Shown here: positions 1 to 8,058 of the stretch, in pieces
Layout: every line of letters starts with the position of its first letter
Position numbering within the stretch: the stretch's first letter is position 1
From: Candidatus Gastranaerophilales bacterium
Lineage (GTDB): Bacteria; Cyanobacteriota; Vampirovibrionia; Gastranaerophilales; Gastranaerophilaceae
Assembly (NCBI GenBank): GCA_944326115.1
Contig: CALVCQ010000005.1
Coordinates: 1 to 64,000 of the forward strand
Length of the DNA stretch: 64,000 nucleotides
Direction of reading: 5' to 3'
Notes under the pieces: model-generated
Databases searched by the model: none
Told to the model about the DNA's origin: nothing
Seen by the model: the letters and a program-made list of their open reading frames with translations, nothing else
Made by a program: the position numbers and the translations under genes

Positions 1-195
1 GTTGCAGCCGCTGACTACGCTCCGCTGCCGTCAGCTTTGCACCTCGCTCCCCGGGTTTCACCCGTCCGGAATTCCGCCTCTTGAAATCAGACGCTGCGGA
101 AAACTCATCGTTTTCCTTCGCTCTGGCACTGGGTGCTGTGCACACGGCGTGCCAGTCTGATTCCGCTGACAGCAGGCGGCACCTGCTCACCTTTG
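1..195. other. GC-rich block at window edge
   Basis: Bases 1-195 are visibly richer in G+C than the surrounding AT-rich DNA and carry many CG, CCGG and GCCG steps not used by the neighbouring genes. No tRNA cloverleaf or rRNA signature is visible. The boundary to AT-rich sequence is abrupt at about 195-200. It may be the end of a repeat or a transferred piece extending left of the window, but no second copy is present here, so its nature is unresolved. Confidence 0.4.
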
Positions 196-377
196 ACTCC
201 TTTTGTCTTTATTATTTCAATTAATTTTGGAGTTGTTTCATTATATAAGGCTTTCAGTAATTTTATCGTATCTTTATCCAAAATAATACTTCCGGATTTG
301 CGAATGCATCTTCTAATCAATTCATCGTCAATCATTTTCCTAATTTGGTCATCTTGACTTACTATATACAAGAACAA
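105..377 (-). CDS. Uncertain small ORF, 90 aa, possibly chimeric
   Basis: This open frame begins with TTG and lies about 50 bases downstream of cca on the same strand. The first 65 residues are Lys/Ile/Asp-rich like other proteins here. The last 25 residues run into the GC-rich block at 1-195 and change character abruptly (Arg, Pro, Gln, Ser). An alternative ATG start lies at residue 15. No family is recognised. It may be a small gene whose 3' end was replaced by the GC-rich block, or a chance frame. Confidence 0.25.
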   Translation of the reverse strand: MFLYIVSQDDQIRKMIDDELIRRCIRKSGSIILDKDTIKLLKALYNETTPKLIEIIKTKGVKGEQVPPAVSGIRLARRVHSTQCQSEGKR

Positions 378-426
378 ATTTTTTTTGTCATATTGTAAAA
401 ATTAGTTTTATATTTGTTAAAAATAA

Positions 427-1656
427 TTACAAATGCTTACTTTTTATCTGTTGCTTTACAAACCTTTCCTCATCTGCTTTTGTTATGATTTTGCCGGACA
501 GTTTTTTCTTCAGTATTTCATCCAGCATTGCACCGATTTTCTTGCCTTCCAGTATGCCCATGTTTTTCAAATCATGACCGGTTAATTCTACTCTTATATC
601 TTTGAGCCTTTCAAGATAAATAAGCGCCTCTTTTCTTTTTGTAAGCAAATAATAAATTAAAACAGCTTCCATTGAACATTTTTCAAAACATTTATATATT
701 TCATAATTTGTACTGTGCAGGTTTAAATTGTTGTTTAACAATATTTTTTTATCCGTAAAAATCTTTTTTTCTGCTCTTGTAAAACAAAATGCATCTATGA
801 TTTTGGGATTATCAAGAACTGTACCCAGATATACAAGCCATGGATAATCAGGAGAATATTTATCCACAAGTGTTTTGATTTCCAATCCTTTAATATCCGG
901 TTTTTCTCCGTAAACAAGTTTATAGGTGTCATTCACGAGAAACATATCATAGGCTCTCGGGATATTTAGAGAAAATGTCTGTTTCAATTCTGATTTTATG
1001 CGTGTCCATGAGATATTGTTGTGTATCTGGGTAGTCAAATACTTTTGCTGTTGCTCTTTTGTGTACTCATCTCTGTGAAAATTCAATCGTGCAGCAAATT
1101 TTAACGCACGGATTATTCTTGATGGATCTTCATTAAAACTGTTGTCATGCAGCACCCTTAGAGTTTTATTTTCTATATCTTTTACCCCGCCTGTATAGTC
1201 TATTACATCACCGTAATTCTTTTCATTTAAGGACATTGCCAGCGCATTAACGGTAAAATCACGTCTGTACACATCTTCTTGAAGCGAACAGCCTATTCTG
1301 ACAACTACAGGAAGATGCCCCCGTCTTGGGTAAAACTCCTGTCTTGTTGATGCAAAATCTATAATAACATTATTTTTAAAACAAGCTTTCGCTGTTTTAA
1401 GGTCATTTTGCACCTGCAGAATTTTGCAGTGTTTTTTGTCGGCAAGTATGTGGCAGAATTTTATAGCATCACCTTCTACAGTAACATCTATATCTTTAAT
1501 TTTTTTGTTTAAAATTAAATCTCTAACAACACCGCCTATAAGAAAAATTTTGTATTCAGCTTCAAAAGCCGTTTTTGAGCATAATAAAAGTGCGTTTATA
1601 ACGCTTTTTGAAAGCTGTGTCTCCAGTTGATTGACAAGGTTTAGTGTAGAATCCAT
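427..1656 (-). CDS. cca: CCA tRNA nucleotidyltransferase / poly(A) polymerase family
   Basis: Cytoplasmic nucleotidyltransferase that adds or repairs the CCA end of tRNA, or a close poly(A) polymerase relative. The class II signature is plain: GGVVRD at residues 41-46, the catalytic DID at 55-57, RRDFTVNALA at 131-140 and the helical motif DPSRIIRALKFAARL at 177-191. The 409-aa length is normal for the family; no C-terminal HD domain is evident. The start is ATG at 1654-1656, six bases after the stop of the upstream 242-aa gene, so the two are probably co-transcribed. CCA-adding and A-adding activities cannot be separated by eye. Confidence 0.92.
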   Translation of the reverse strand: MDSTLNLVNQLETQLSKSVINALLLCSKTAFEAEYKIFLIGGVVRDLILNKKIKDIDVTVEGDAIKFCHILADKKHCKILQVQNDLKTAKACFKNNVIIDFASTRQEFYPRRGHLPVVVRIGCSLQEDVYRRDFTVNALAMSLNEKNYGDVIDYTGGVKDIENKTLRVLHDNSFNEDPSRIIRALKFAARLNFHRDEYTKEQQQKYLTTQIHNNISWTRIKSELKQTFSLNIPRAYDMFLVNDTYKLVYGEKPDIKGLEIKTLVDKYSPDYPWLVYLGTVLDNPKIIDAFCFTRAEKKIFTDKKILLNNNLNLHSTNYEIYKCFEKCSMEAVLIYYLLTKRKEALIYLERLKDIRVELTGHDLKNMGILEGKKIGAMLDEILKKKLSGKIITKADEERFVKQQIKSKHL

Positions 1657-1662
1657 TTTAAT

Positions 1663-2391
1663 TTACCGGTTTTTTACATATATATTACCGAATAATTTTA
1701 TAAAAGAACGATTTTCTTTTTCAAGTTCTTCTATCCTTTGAATAAGAATTTTGTTGTCCGAGATAACCTCTTCTATTTTGTCCAGCAAAACCTTATTGTC
1801 TTTTTTATATTCCCCAAGCTGTATTGCATCTTCTATAAAGTCTGTTTTCTTTATAAAATCAGCCACATCATAAGTAATTTTCCGGGCAATTGATTCTGCC
1901 AGAACTGCAAGTGTCTGGTTTGAAATATCTAAAGTAACATTTTTGAGTTCATTTTCTACTTCTTTATTTACTTCATCCAGAATAGCAACCGGCAGTTCAT
2001 GAACTTCATTATTTTCCGGAGTTTCACAAACAGAAGTTTGCTCCTCGTCTTTTTTCTCAATATTTTCTTGTGTATTGCAAGATAATTCTTCTTGAGGAGT
2101 TATTTCACCGTTTTCATTTTCTGCCGGTATATGTTCACCGGAAATTTCTACAGATATTTCAACGGGTTTTATGTCATCTTTATCCATGATATTTATTTCA
2201 CACCGGGGTTGTTTTTGCTTAACAGCGTTGCGAATTTTTTCAACAGCCATTTCATCAAAAAATTCAACACCCTGTGCGTCTTCGTATATAGACTCAATTT
2301 TCCAGTTTTTTATAAAAGCATCCAGAATAAATCTATCTATATAACAATCTTCGGTATTTAAAATTTCTATAATTTGTTCTTTACTGTACAT
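1663..2391 (-). CDS. Hypothetical protein with C-terminal coiled coil, upstream of cca
   Basis: A 242-aa cytoplasmic protein of no family I recognise. Three zones are visible: a compact N-terminal region (about 1-60, alternating hydrophobic and charged, resembling a small helix-turn-helix-like fold), a long acidic low-complexity linker rich in Glu, Asn and Thr (about 75-135), and a helical C-terminus whose last 60 residues form a heptad-like coiled coil. No signal peptide or membrane segment. It ends six bases before cca, suggesting one transcript. Regulatory or scaffolding roles are possible but unsupported. Confidence 0.75.
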   Translation of the reverse strand: MYSKEQIIEILNTEDCYIDRFILDAFIKNWKIESIYEDAQGVEFFDEMAVEKIRNAVKQKQPRCEINIMDKDDIKPVEISVEISGEHIPAENENGEITPQEELSCNTQENIEKKDEEQTSVCETPENNEVHELPVAILDEVNKEVENELKNVTLDISNQTLAVLAESIARKITYDVADFIKKTDFIEDAIQLGEYKKDNKVLLDKIEEVISDNKILIQRIEELEKENRSFIKLFGNIYVKNR

Positions 2392-2461
2392 TAAAACCTC
2401 AGCCCGTAATACATGTACTTAAATATAATAATATATTTGAGCCAAAAAAGAAACAAATTGT

Positions 2462-2484
2462 AAAGTTTACGGAAACTTTTTTTG
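2462..2484 (+). promoter_or_regulatory. Short hairpin plus T-run upstream of sigma gene
   Basis: AAAGTTT at 2462-2468 and AAACTTT at 2473-2479 form a seven-pair stem with a four-base loop, followed by further T residues to 2483. It lies about 110 bases before the sigma factor start on the same strand and could act as a weak attenuator. The stem has one G-C pair, so this is only a suggestion. Confidence 0.25.
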
Positions 2485-2593
2485 TGCACCCCCGTCATAA
2501 AAATAAAGAGAGATTTAACTTGCTGTAGACAGAAAAACTGCAGATCTGCTCATTAATCAATTTAATCAGCCAAACGGAATGAGGAATCAGAGG

Positions 2594-3574
2594 ATGAATA
2601 ATTTGACACATGATATTGTGCTCGAAAATATTGATGTAAAAGAAAAAATACTTAATGAAGAAGTTGAGGAAAATTTGTTTGAAGAATCTGCGAAAGAGGC
2701 GAGCATTGAGACTATCGAAACTTTCAGCACTATTGTTCAAAAAAATGATATCTTACAAAATTATTTAAAAGACATAGGAAGGATAAAGCTTTTAAAAACC
2801 TCCGAAGAAAAAGAACTGGGCAAAACAATTAAAGAAGGTAAATCAAAAGAAGCCCAAACAGCAAAGAAAAAACTTGTACAGGCAAATTTGCGGCTGGTTG
2901 TAAGTATTGCAAAAAAATATGTCGGTCAGGGTGTTTTATTTATGGATCTTGTGCAGGAAGGATCTGTGGGGTTAATTAAAGCAGCAGAAAAATTTGACTA
3001 TACAAAAGGCTTCAAATTCAGTACTTATGCCACATGGTGGATAAAACAGTCTATAGTACGTGCAATTTCAAATCATTCCCGTACAATCAGAATACCCGTA
3101 CACATGACCGATAAAATACGACTTTATAAAAAGATTTCCGCAAATCTTACAGCAAAACTCGGGCGTGAGCCAAATGATGAAGAAATGAGTCAAAAACTCG
3201 GAATTTCAGTAAAAAAACTTACTAATATTAAGAACGCTATTTTTAAAGATCCTGTGAGTCTTGATACCCCTATAGCAGAAGATCTGGTGCTTGAGGATTA
3301 TATAGCTGACAATACGTATTGCTCGCCTGATGCAATTACACAAAATGACTTTTTAAACAAAGATGTGATGTCTATGCTGGATTTTTTAAACAGAAGAGAA
3401 AAAACGATTTTAATTAACAGATTCGGTCTAAACGGCACCAATAAAAAAACTCTGGAAGAAATCGGCAAAAATCTGGGCTTTTCTAAAGAAAGAATAAGGC
3501 AGATAGAAAATATTGCCCTTCGAAAATTAAAAGAAAAAAATGAAATAATTCATCTGAAAGAATATTTAAATTAG
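2594..3574 (+). CDS. RNA polymerase sigma factor, RpoD/SigA family (group 1 or 2)
   Basis: Promoter-recognition subunit of RNA polymerase. Region 1.2 ([11 protein letters not shown]), region 2 ([18 protein letters not shown], then [17 protein letters not shown]), region 3 and region 4 ([20 protein letters not shown]) follow in canonical order. There is no long acidic region 1.1, and at about 326 aa it is shorter than most housekeeping sigmas, so it may be a group 2 paralogue. I prefer ATG 2594 over ATG 2579 because GAGGAA at 2581-2586 is well spaced for the former. A strong terminator follows at 3660. Divergent from the cca operon. Confidence 0.9.
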   Translation: MNNLTHDIVLENIDVKEKILNEEVEENLFEESAKEASIETIETFSTIVQKNDILQNYLKDIGRIKLLKTSEEKELGKTIKEGKSKEAQTAKKKLVQANLRLVVSIAKKYVGQGVLFMDLVQEGSVGLIKAAEKFDYTKGFKFSTYATWWIKQSIVRAISNHSRTIRIPVHMTDKIRLYKKISANLTAKLGREPNDEEMSQKLGISVKKLTNIKNAIFKDPVSLDTPIAEDLVLEDYIADNTYCSPDAITQNDFLNKDVMSMLDFLNRREKTILINRFGLNGTNKKTLEEIGKNLGFSKERIRQIENIALRKLKEKNEIIHLKEYLN

Positions 3575-3659
3575 ATAAAAATTTCTGAAGCTTAGAAGGC
3601 ATACGACTTGAGCGCAGGTCTTCTTTGGACATCTTAAACTCCTTAGTGACGCTATTTTC

Positions 3660-3694
3660 AGCAAAATCCTGAAAAGGATTTTGCTTTTCTTTTT
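3660..3694 (+). terminator. Rho-independent terminator of the sigma gene
   Basis: AGCAAAATCCT (3660-3670), GAAA loop, AGGATTTTGCT (3675-3685), then a T-rich run. Eleven perfect pairs with a GNRA loop. Confidence 0.9.
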
Positions 3695-3763
3695 GTTGTG
3701 ATGAAAAAAGTTCAGTGTTTTTCTTAGATTCTTACTTGAGATAAGAACACTGTTTTGAGTTGG

Positions 3764-3846
3764 CTAAATGTTATATTTTATGAGATGAGCTAATTTAGAA
3801 ATGAAATTTCTGCGTGCCAAAGAAAGATTAAATCATGCCGTACAAA
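3764..3846. repeat. Dispersed intergenic repeat, block B, copy 1
   Basis: From CTAAATGTT to GCCGTACA this block matches 55224-55304 over about 80 bases with scattered substitutions. It contains the hairpin AGAAAT-gaa-ATTTCT (3797-3811), which reads AGAAAC-gca-GTTTCT in the other copy, a compensatory change. It lies between the convergent sigma and pseudopilin genes. Confidence 0.75.
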
Positions 3847-3878
3847 CCGGTGTTCTGCGTGCAAGCGAGGCTGTCTTA

Positions 3879-3962
3879 GACTGTCCGAGAAAAATTCGTG
3901 ATAAAACTCTGTCGAACAAAACAATCCGGTGAATTGTTTTGTGATAGGGAAATAACATGAAC
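3879..3962. repeat. Dispersed intergenic repeat, block C with CTCTG-hairpin, copy 1
   Basis: This block matches 25948-26030 over about 80 bases (TCCGAGAAAAATT, then GTGATAA, then CTCTG). The core hairpin is ACAAAACAAT (3916-3925) paired with ATTGTTTTGT (3933-3942), ten perfect pairs. It is flanked by CTCTGTCGA on the left and TGATAGG on the right. Confidence 0.75.
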
Positions 3963-3983
3963 GAAGATTGGATATTATTTGTA

Positions 3984-4643
3984 TTAATATGTGATTTTAC
4001 CTTCTTTAATTACTCTTGCCGTACAATCTTTTCCTTCACCTGTTGATGTACAGTTAACAAAATTATTGTCAGATCCACCGGGTAAAACACCTCTTGTCGG
4101 GTCAATTACAAAAGAAAAGACATCCGAGCCTATCTGGTTAGGTTTTTTCTTTCCGTTAATATCTGCCCATACAATGATACTGCCTTCCGGTGCATTGTCC
4201 ACACCTACTGTAGCGGGGTCGCCTCCTGATATTGTCCAGAACATACCGTCTGCGGTAGCAAAAGAAACAGAATTTGATTCTATGCCATACTCATTTCCGG
4301 CATTTTGTCCGTTTAATGCAGTCGATTGTTCCCAGCAGCCAGTTGTATTGGCAGGGCAGGATTTTATAACATTCATAACTTCACTGTAATAATCATAAAT
4401 TTTTTGCAAACTTTCAGGATTTTCGCTAACCTTTCCCCATCTTTTTACATCTCCATGGTTGGTTTCAATTAATCTGGTTGCATTGGAGATGGTAGAGTAT
4501 GCTTTTTTGCAGCCTACTGCATATTCCTCCATATCAGAGTTCCTCTTAAGCCCCGGAACTGTCATTGCTGCAATAACTCCTATAATGATAAGGGTTACAA
4601 GTACTTCTGCCAGCGAAAAAGCTGATTTTTTATTTTTTAACAT
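3984..4643 (-). CDS. Type IV pilin-like / pseudopilin protein
   Basis: Exported fibre subunit of the type IV pilus or type II secretion superfamily. The short basic leader ends in KSA and is followed by FSLAEVLVTLIIIGVIAAMTV, the N-methylated hydrophobic helix with the expected Glu at mature position 5. The -1 residue is Ala rather than Gly, which prepilin peptidases sometimes accept. The remaining 180 residues are a soluble head with four Cys. The start is supported by AAGGAGAATT before ATG and by a TATAAT promoter at 4678-4683. No assembly genes are adjacent, so the machinery it serves cannot be named. Confidence 0.82.
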   Translation of the reverse strand: MLKNKKSAFSLAEVLVTLIIIGVIAAMTVPGLKRNSDMEEYAVGCKKAYSTISNATRLIETNHGDVKRWGKVSENPESLQKIYDYYSEVMNVIKSCPANTTGCWEQSTALNGQNAGNEYGIESNSVSFATADGMFWTISGGDPATVGVDNAPEGSIIVWADINGKKKPNQIGSDVFSFVIDPTRGVLPGGSDNNFVNCTSTGEGKDCTARVIKEGKITY

Positions 4644-4677
4644 ATAATTCTCCTTATTAAAAAGTAATTTTTAGATT

Positions 4678-4706
4678 ATTATATCTTTTTTTACGGGTAT
4701 TGTCAT
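4678..4706 (-). promoter_or_regulatory. Sigma-70-type promoter of the pseudopilin gene
   Basis: On the minus strand ATGACA (4706-4701), a 17-base spacer and TATAAT (4683-4678) precede the AAGGAG ribosome site of the pseudopilin gene. Confidence 0.65.
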
Positions 4707-4835
4707 TAAAAATCAAGCTTAAAAAATACATTATTTGATGGATATTCCCTGTATAAAAAATGTGAAATGATATTACTGTCATGTATTTTGTATGACTGAT
4801 AAACTGTTGGGATGTTAATAATTGAGAGGCAGGTT

Positions 4836-5636
4836 TTGAATTTTTCGGCAATAATAGCTATTTTTGCAGCAGTATTTTTAATACTCGCATCACACAAAGC
4901 TGACGGAGCGTCTATGGTATCACTATTACAGCCTTCGGCGGTTATGATAGTACTGGGCGGAACATTTTGTGCTGCAATAGTTAATTTTAAGCCTTCCACA
5001 TTAATGAATGCGCTAAAATCTTCTGTTGATGTATTTTTGGATAAACAGCCTTCTCACATGAAGGTTATTGATGAAATCATTTATCTTTCGCATCAGGCAA
5101 GGTCTAAGGGTTTATTTGCTTTAAACTCTCTTTTAGATAATATTCAGGATCCTTTTTTAAAAAGAGGAATCCAGCTTTCCATAGATTTCAACAACCCGCA
5201 GATGATATATGACATATTAAAAGCGGAAATTTCTTATGATGAAGAAGAAGAACTGATAAATTCCCGTGTATTTGAAGCACTGGGCGGATATGCACCAACA
5301 TTTGGAATTGTAGGCGCCGTATTCGGACTGATACAGATTATGGGCTACATTCAGCAGCCTGATATACTTGCACAGGGCATTGCCGTTGCGTTTGTATCAA
5401 CATTATACGGTGTAGGGTTTGCTAATCTTCTGTTTCTTCCTGTTGCAGGAAAACTGAAAATGAACACAAGAGAAAAAATTCTTCTAAAAGAAGTTGTTTT
5501 GCAGGGTATTGTATCCATACAAATGGAAGAATCACCCATGGTTATTGAAGAAAAACTGCTTGCGTATTTAAAATATCACAACAGAAATCACTCTATCGAA
5601 AACAGGAAAACAGCCGGAGCATACGGACCAAGATAA
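4836..5636 (+). CDS. motA: Flagellar motor stator protein MotA
   Basis: Inner-membrane proton-channel subunit of the flagellar stator, partner of MotB. Four membrane segments are visible (about residues 3-18, 33-52, 145-165 and 178-197), with the large cytoplasmic loop between the second and third. The segment GGYAPTFGIVGAVFGLI is typical of TM3. I place the start at TTG 4836, preceded by GAGAGG at good spacing, giving 266 aa; a start at 4812 lacks a ribosome site. First gene of motA-motB-fliL-fliM-fliN; its TAA is followed directly by the motB ATG. Confidence 0.93.
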   Translation: MNFSAIIAIFAAVFLILASHKADGASMVSLLQPSAVMIVLGGTFCAAIVNFKPSTLMNALKSSVDVFLDKQPSHMKVIDEIIYLSHQARSKGLFALNSLLDNIQDPFLKRGIQLSIDFNNPQMIYDILKAEISYDEEEELINSRVFEALGGYAPTFGIVGAVFGLIQIMGYIQQPDILAQGIAVAFVSTLYGVGFANLLFLPVAGKLKMNTREKILLKEVVLQGIVSIQMEESPMVIEEKLLAYLKYHNRNHSIENRKTAGAYGPR

Positions 5637-6383
5637 ATGAGAAACGATTATTATTCAAATTCCAATGATTATATAAACCGCTGGGTAATTTCTTATGCGG
5701 ACTTTGTAACAATGCTGCTTGCCCTTTTTATGGTAATGTTTGCAACAAGTTCCATGGGGGATTTAAAAGTTAAAGATGTTAAAAATTCAATACAAAAAGT
5801 TTTTGCATCATCTTCTGTTGAAACAAATGTTAAAGAAACTGAAAATGTTAAGAATATTGAAATACAAAAAACTCCCGAAAGTCAGTTTGATAACACAGGA
5901 AAAACCATTTTAGACGGCGGCGACGGTATACTGGATGCTCAAAAAATCGTAGAACAAATACAAAAAGATATAGACGTAAATACATCTGTCAAAGTAATAA
6001 AAACAGACAGAGGGGTTGTAATCAGACTTAATGATACTATGCTTTTTGACCCCGGTTCTGCTATAATAAAACCACAGGCAAAAGCTACACTGGATAAAAT
6101 TTCGCTGTCACTGGAGAAATTCCAAAATCCTGTTTTGATAGAAGGACATACGGATTCTATGCCTATAAGAAGCGAAAAATATCCTTCAAACTGGGAATTA
6201 TCTACGGCAAGAGCAACAAATATTATTAAATATTTGACTGATATTCGTAAATTCCCTCCGGGCAGACTTTCTGCGGTTGGTTATGGAGAATACATGCCTG
6301 TTGAAGAAAATACTACACCTCAAGGACGTGCAAAAAACAGAAGAGTGGATATAATAGTATTAAGCTCAGAAAAAAATAACTAA
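5637..6383 (+). CDS. motB: Flagellar motor stator protein MotB
   Basis: Peptidoglycan-anchored stator subunit. One membrane helix (about 17-37) contains the proton-accepting Asp at residue 22 (SYADFVTMLLALFMVMFA). A linker leads to an OmpA-like peptidoglycan-binding domain with LFDPGSA (136-142), GHTDS (170-174), NWELSTARA (185-193) and NRRVDI (234-239). Length 248 aa is normal. The ATG abuts the motA stop with no gap, implying translational coupling and balanced A:B stoichiometry. Confidence 0.95.
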   Translation: MRNDYYSNSNDYINRWVISYADFVTMLLALFMVMFATSSMGDLKVKDVKNSIQKVFASSSVETNVKETENVKNIEIQKTPESQFDNTGKTILDGGDGILDAQKIVEQIQKDIDVNTSVKVIKTDRGVVIRLNDTMLFDPGSAIIKPQAKATLDKISLSLEKFQNPVLIEGHTDSMPIRSEKYPSNWELSTARATNIIKYLTDIRKFPPGRLSAVGYGEYMPVEENTTPQGRAKNRRVDIIVLSSEKNN

Positions 6384-6400
6384 AGCTTTGGAGATATAAA

Positions 6401-7006
6401 ATGGCAAAACCGACACAGGTAAAAGAACCGGAAATAAAAGATAAAGAACAAAAATCCGGCGGCGGAAACTCGATACTGATTAATATAATTACAACAACAA
6501 TAGTTTGTATAATTTTTATCGGGGTAAACTATTTTCTGCAGTCAAATCTATTGACAACACAGCTGCAGTCTGTTACTACGGAACAAAATGAGACTGAAGA
6601 AGAACTTGATAAACCTGAAAAAGGTATTGTTCTTGATCTGGGAGATTTTACTATGAACCTTAGTGATATTGATCCCAGACGATATTTGAAAGCTAATGTG
6701 GCTGTAGAAATAACTAACCCTGAACCGGAAGCCGCCGCAGAAGAACCTAAAAAATCAGGCGGTCATGGCGGTCACGGGGAAGCAGCTCCTGATCCTAAAG
6801 CCGCAATTGTAGCGGAAATGGAACAGTACAAACCTGCGATAAGAGATGCTGTTATAACAGTTTTAACAAGTAAAACTTCAGATGAGTTGTCGACAACAGC
6901 AGGAAAAGAACTTGCAAAGCAGCAGATAGCGGAAGCTGTTAACGGGATATTTGACGGTGAAAGAGAAGTTATAAGAGTAAGCTTCGGTCAGTTTATCATG
7001 CAATAA
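6401..7006 (+). CDS. fliL: Flagellar basal body-associated protein FliL
   Basis: Single-pass inner-membrane protein that surrounds and supports the MotAB stator. The cytoplasmic N-terminus is charged (1-23), the membrane helix lies at about 24-46, and the periplasmic domain ends in VIRVSFGQFIMQ, matching the usual FliL ending. A short Gly/His patch (SGGHGGHGEA) interrupts the periplasmic domain near residue 125 and is not part of the core fold. GGAGAT at the ribosome site precedes ATG 6401. Its place between motB and fliM is standard. Confidence 0.9.
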   Translation: MAKPTQVKEPEIKDKEQKSGGGNSILINIITTTIVCIIFIGVNYFLQSNLLTTQLQSVTTEQNETEEELDKPEKGIVLDLGDFTMNLSDIDPRRYLKANVAVEITNPEPEAAAEEPKKSGGHGGHGEAAPDPKAAIVAEMEQYKPAIRDAVITVLTSKTSDELSTTAGKELAKQQIAEAVNGIFDGEREVIRVSFGQFIMQ

Positions 7007-7023
7007 AAACAAGGGGAAACAAA

Positions 7024-8046
7024 ATGTCTGCTCCGGAAGGACATTCTAAAACAGAAAAAAATAATGATACTTTTCCTCAGCAATATGAGGAAAAAAGTAT
7101 TTTTGTCAATTCTCTGGACGAAGGCGACGAACACAAAAAAGGCTATAAACTTTACAATTTCAGACGTCCGGATAAATTTTCCAAAGACCACCTGAGAGGA
7201 TTACAGGATATTCACAGAGAATTTTCAAGGCAGCTTGCACTTGTTCTTACCGCTTATTTACGTATGCATCTGGAAGTTGATGTAGTTTCCGTTGACCAGC
7301 TGACTTATGACGAATTTATGCGTTCCGTTCCGAATCCTATATCAATTGCAATTTTTGAACTGAACCCTCTGCCGGGGCAGATACTTCTTGGTATAAGTTT
7401 TGAAGTTTTATCAAGCATTGTTGACAGAATGCTCGGGGGAGTAGGTACAGTCGAATTTAAACCCAGAGAACTCACGGATGTAGAAGAATCGCTTGTAAAA
7501 AAAATGATAGAACGAACCATACAAACTCTTGCCGATGCCTGGTCTCATATCATACCGGTTGAATCCAATTTAATCGGACTTGATAACAACTATTCAGGAA
7601 TTCAAGTGGCAACACCTGGTGAAATCGTTGCTCTCATTACTCTGGAAGTGCATATTTCCGGCAAACATTACGGTCTTATAAGTTTATGTTTTCCTTATCC
7701 TGTTCTGGAAAATATTTTGTCGCAATTGACAACCCAGCATATTTTTCAGACAAAAGGTATCATTGCGACAAGTGAAGAACGCCAGAAAATGATAGAAAAA
7801 CTTGATACTTCTCTAGTTGATATCAATGTATTGTTTGGACAGACAGATATAACCATGCAGGAATTTCTTGATTTAAAAGAAGGAGATGTATTAAAATTAG
7901 ATAATGCCGCCACTGAAGATTTGATAGTAAAAGTAAACGGCGAAAGAAAATTTTATGCACGTGCAGGACGAATAAAAGACAAAATTTGTGTCAAAATTAC
8001 GGACAGATATGATTATTATGTAGATGCTCTCAAACGTTATTTTTAG
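7024..8046 (+). CDS. fliM: Flagellar motor switch protein FliM
   Basis: C-ring component linking FliG to FliN and setting rotation direction. The CheC-like middle domain (about 45-240) includes LGGVGT at 137-142, the counterpart of the FliG-binding GGxG loop. The C-terminal SpoA domain occupies about 260-335. The canonical N-terminal CheY-P docking peptide (LSQxEIDALL) is absent: the first 35 residues are polar and unrelated. So direction control by CheY through the usual FliM site looks doubtful. AAGGGG precedes the ATG. Fourth gene of the stator/switch operon. Confidence 0.93.
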   Translation: MSAPEGHSKTEKNNDTFPQQYEEKSIFVNSLDEGDEHKKGYKLYNFRRPDKFSKDHLRGLQDIHREFSRQLALVLTAYLRMHLEVDVVSVDQLTYDEFMRSVPNPISIAIFELNPLPGQILLGISFEVLSSIVDRMLGGVGTVEFKPRELTDVEESLVKKMIERTIQTLADAWSHIIPVESNLIGLDNNYSGIQVATPGEIVALITLEVHISGKHYGLISLCFPYPVLENILSQLTTQHIFQTKGIIATSEERQKMIEKLDTSLVDINVLFGQTDITMQEFLDLKEGDVLKLDNAATEDLIVKVNGERKFYARAGRIKDKICVKITDRYDYYVDALKRYF

Positions 8047-8058
8047 AAAGGATTTTCC

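Noticed and set aside
1-195. rRNA or tRNA end at the GC-rich edge
   Set aside because: No acceptor stem, T-loop or recognisable rRNA segment on either strand.
4812-4835. Upstream start of motA at 4812
   Set aside because: No ribosome site, and the codons to 4835 contain the GAGAGG that serves TTG 4836.
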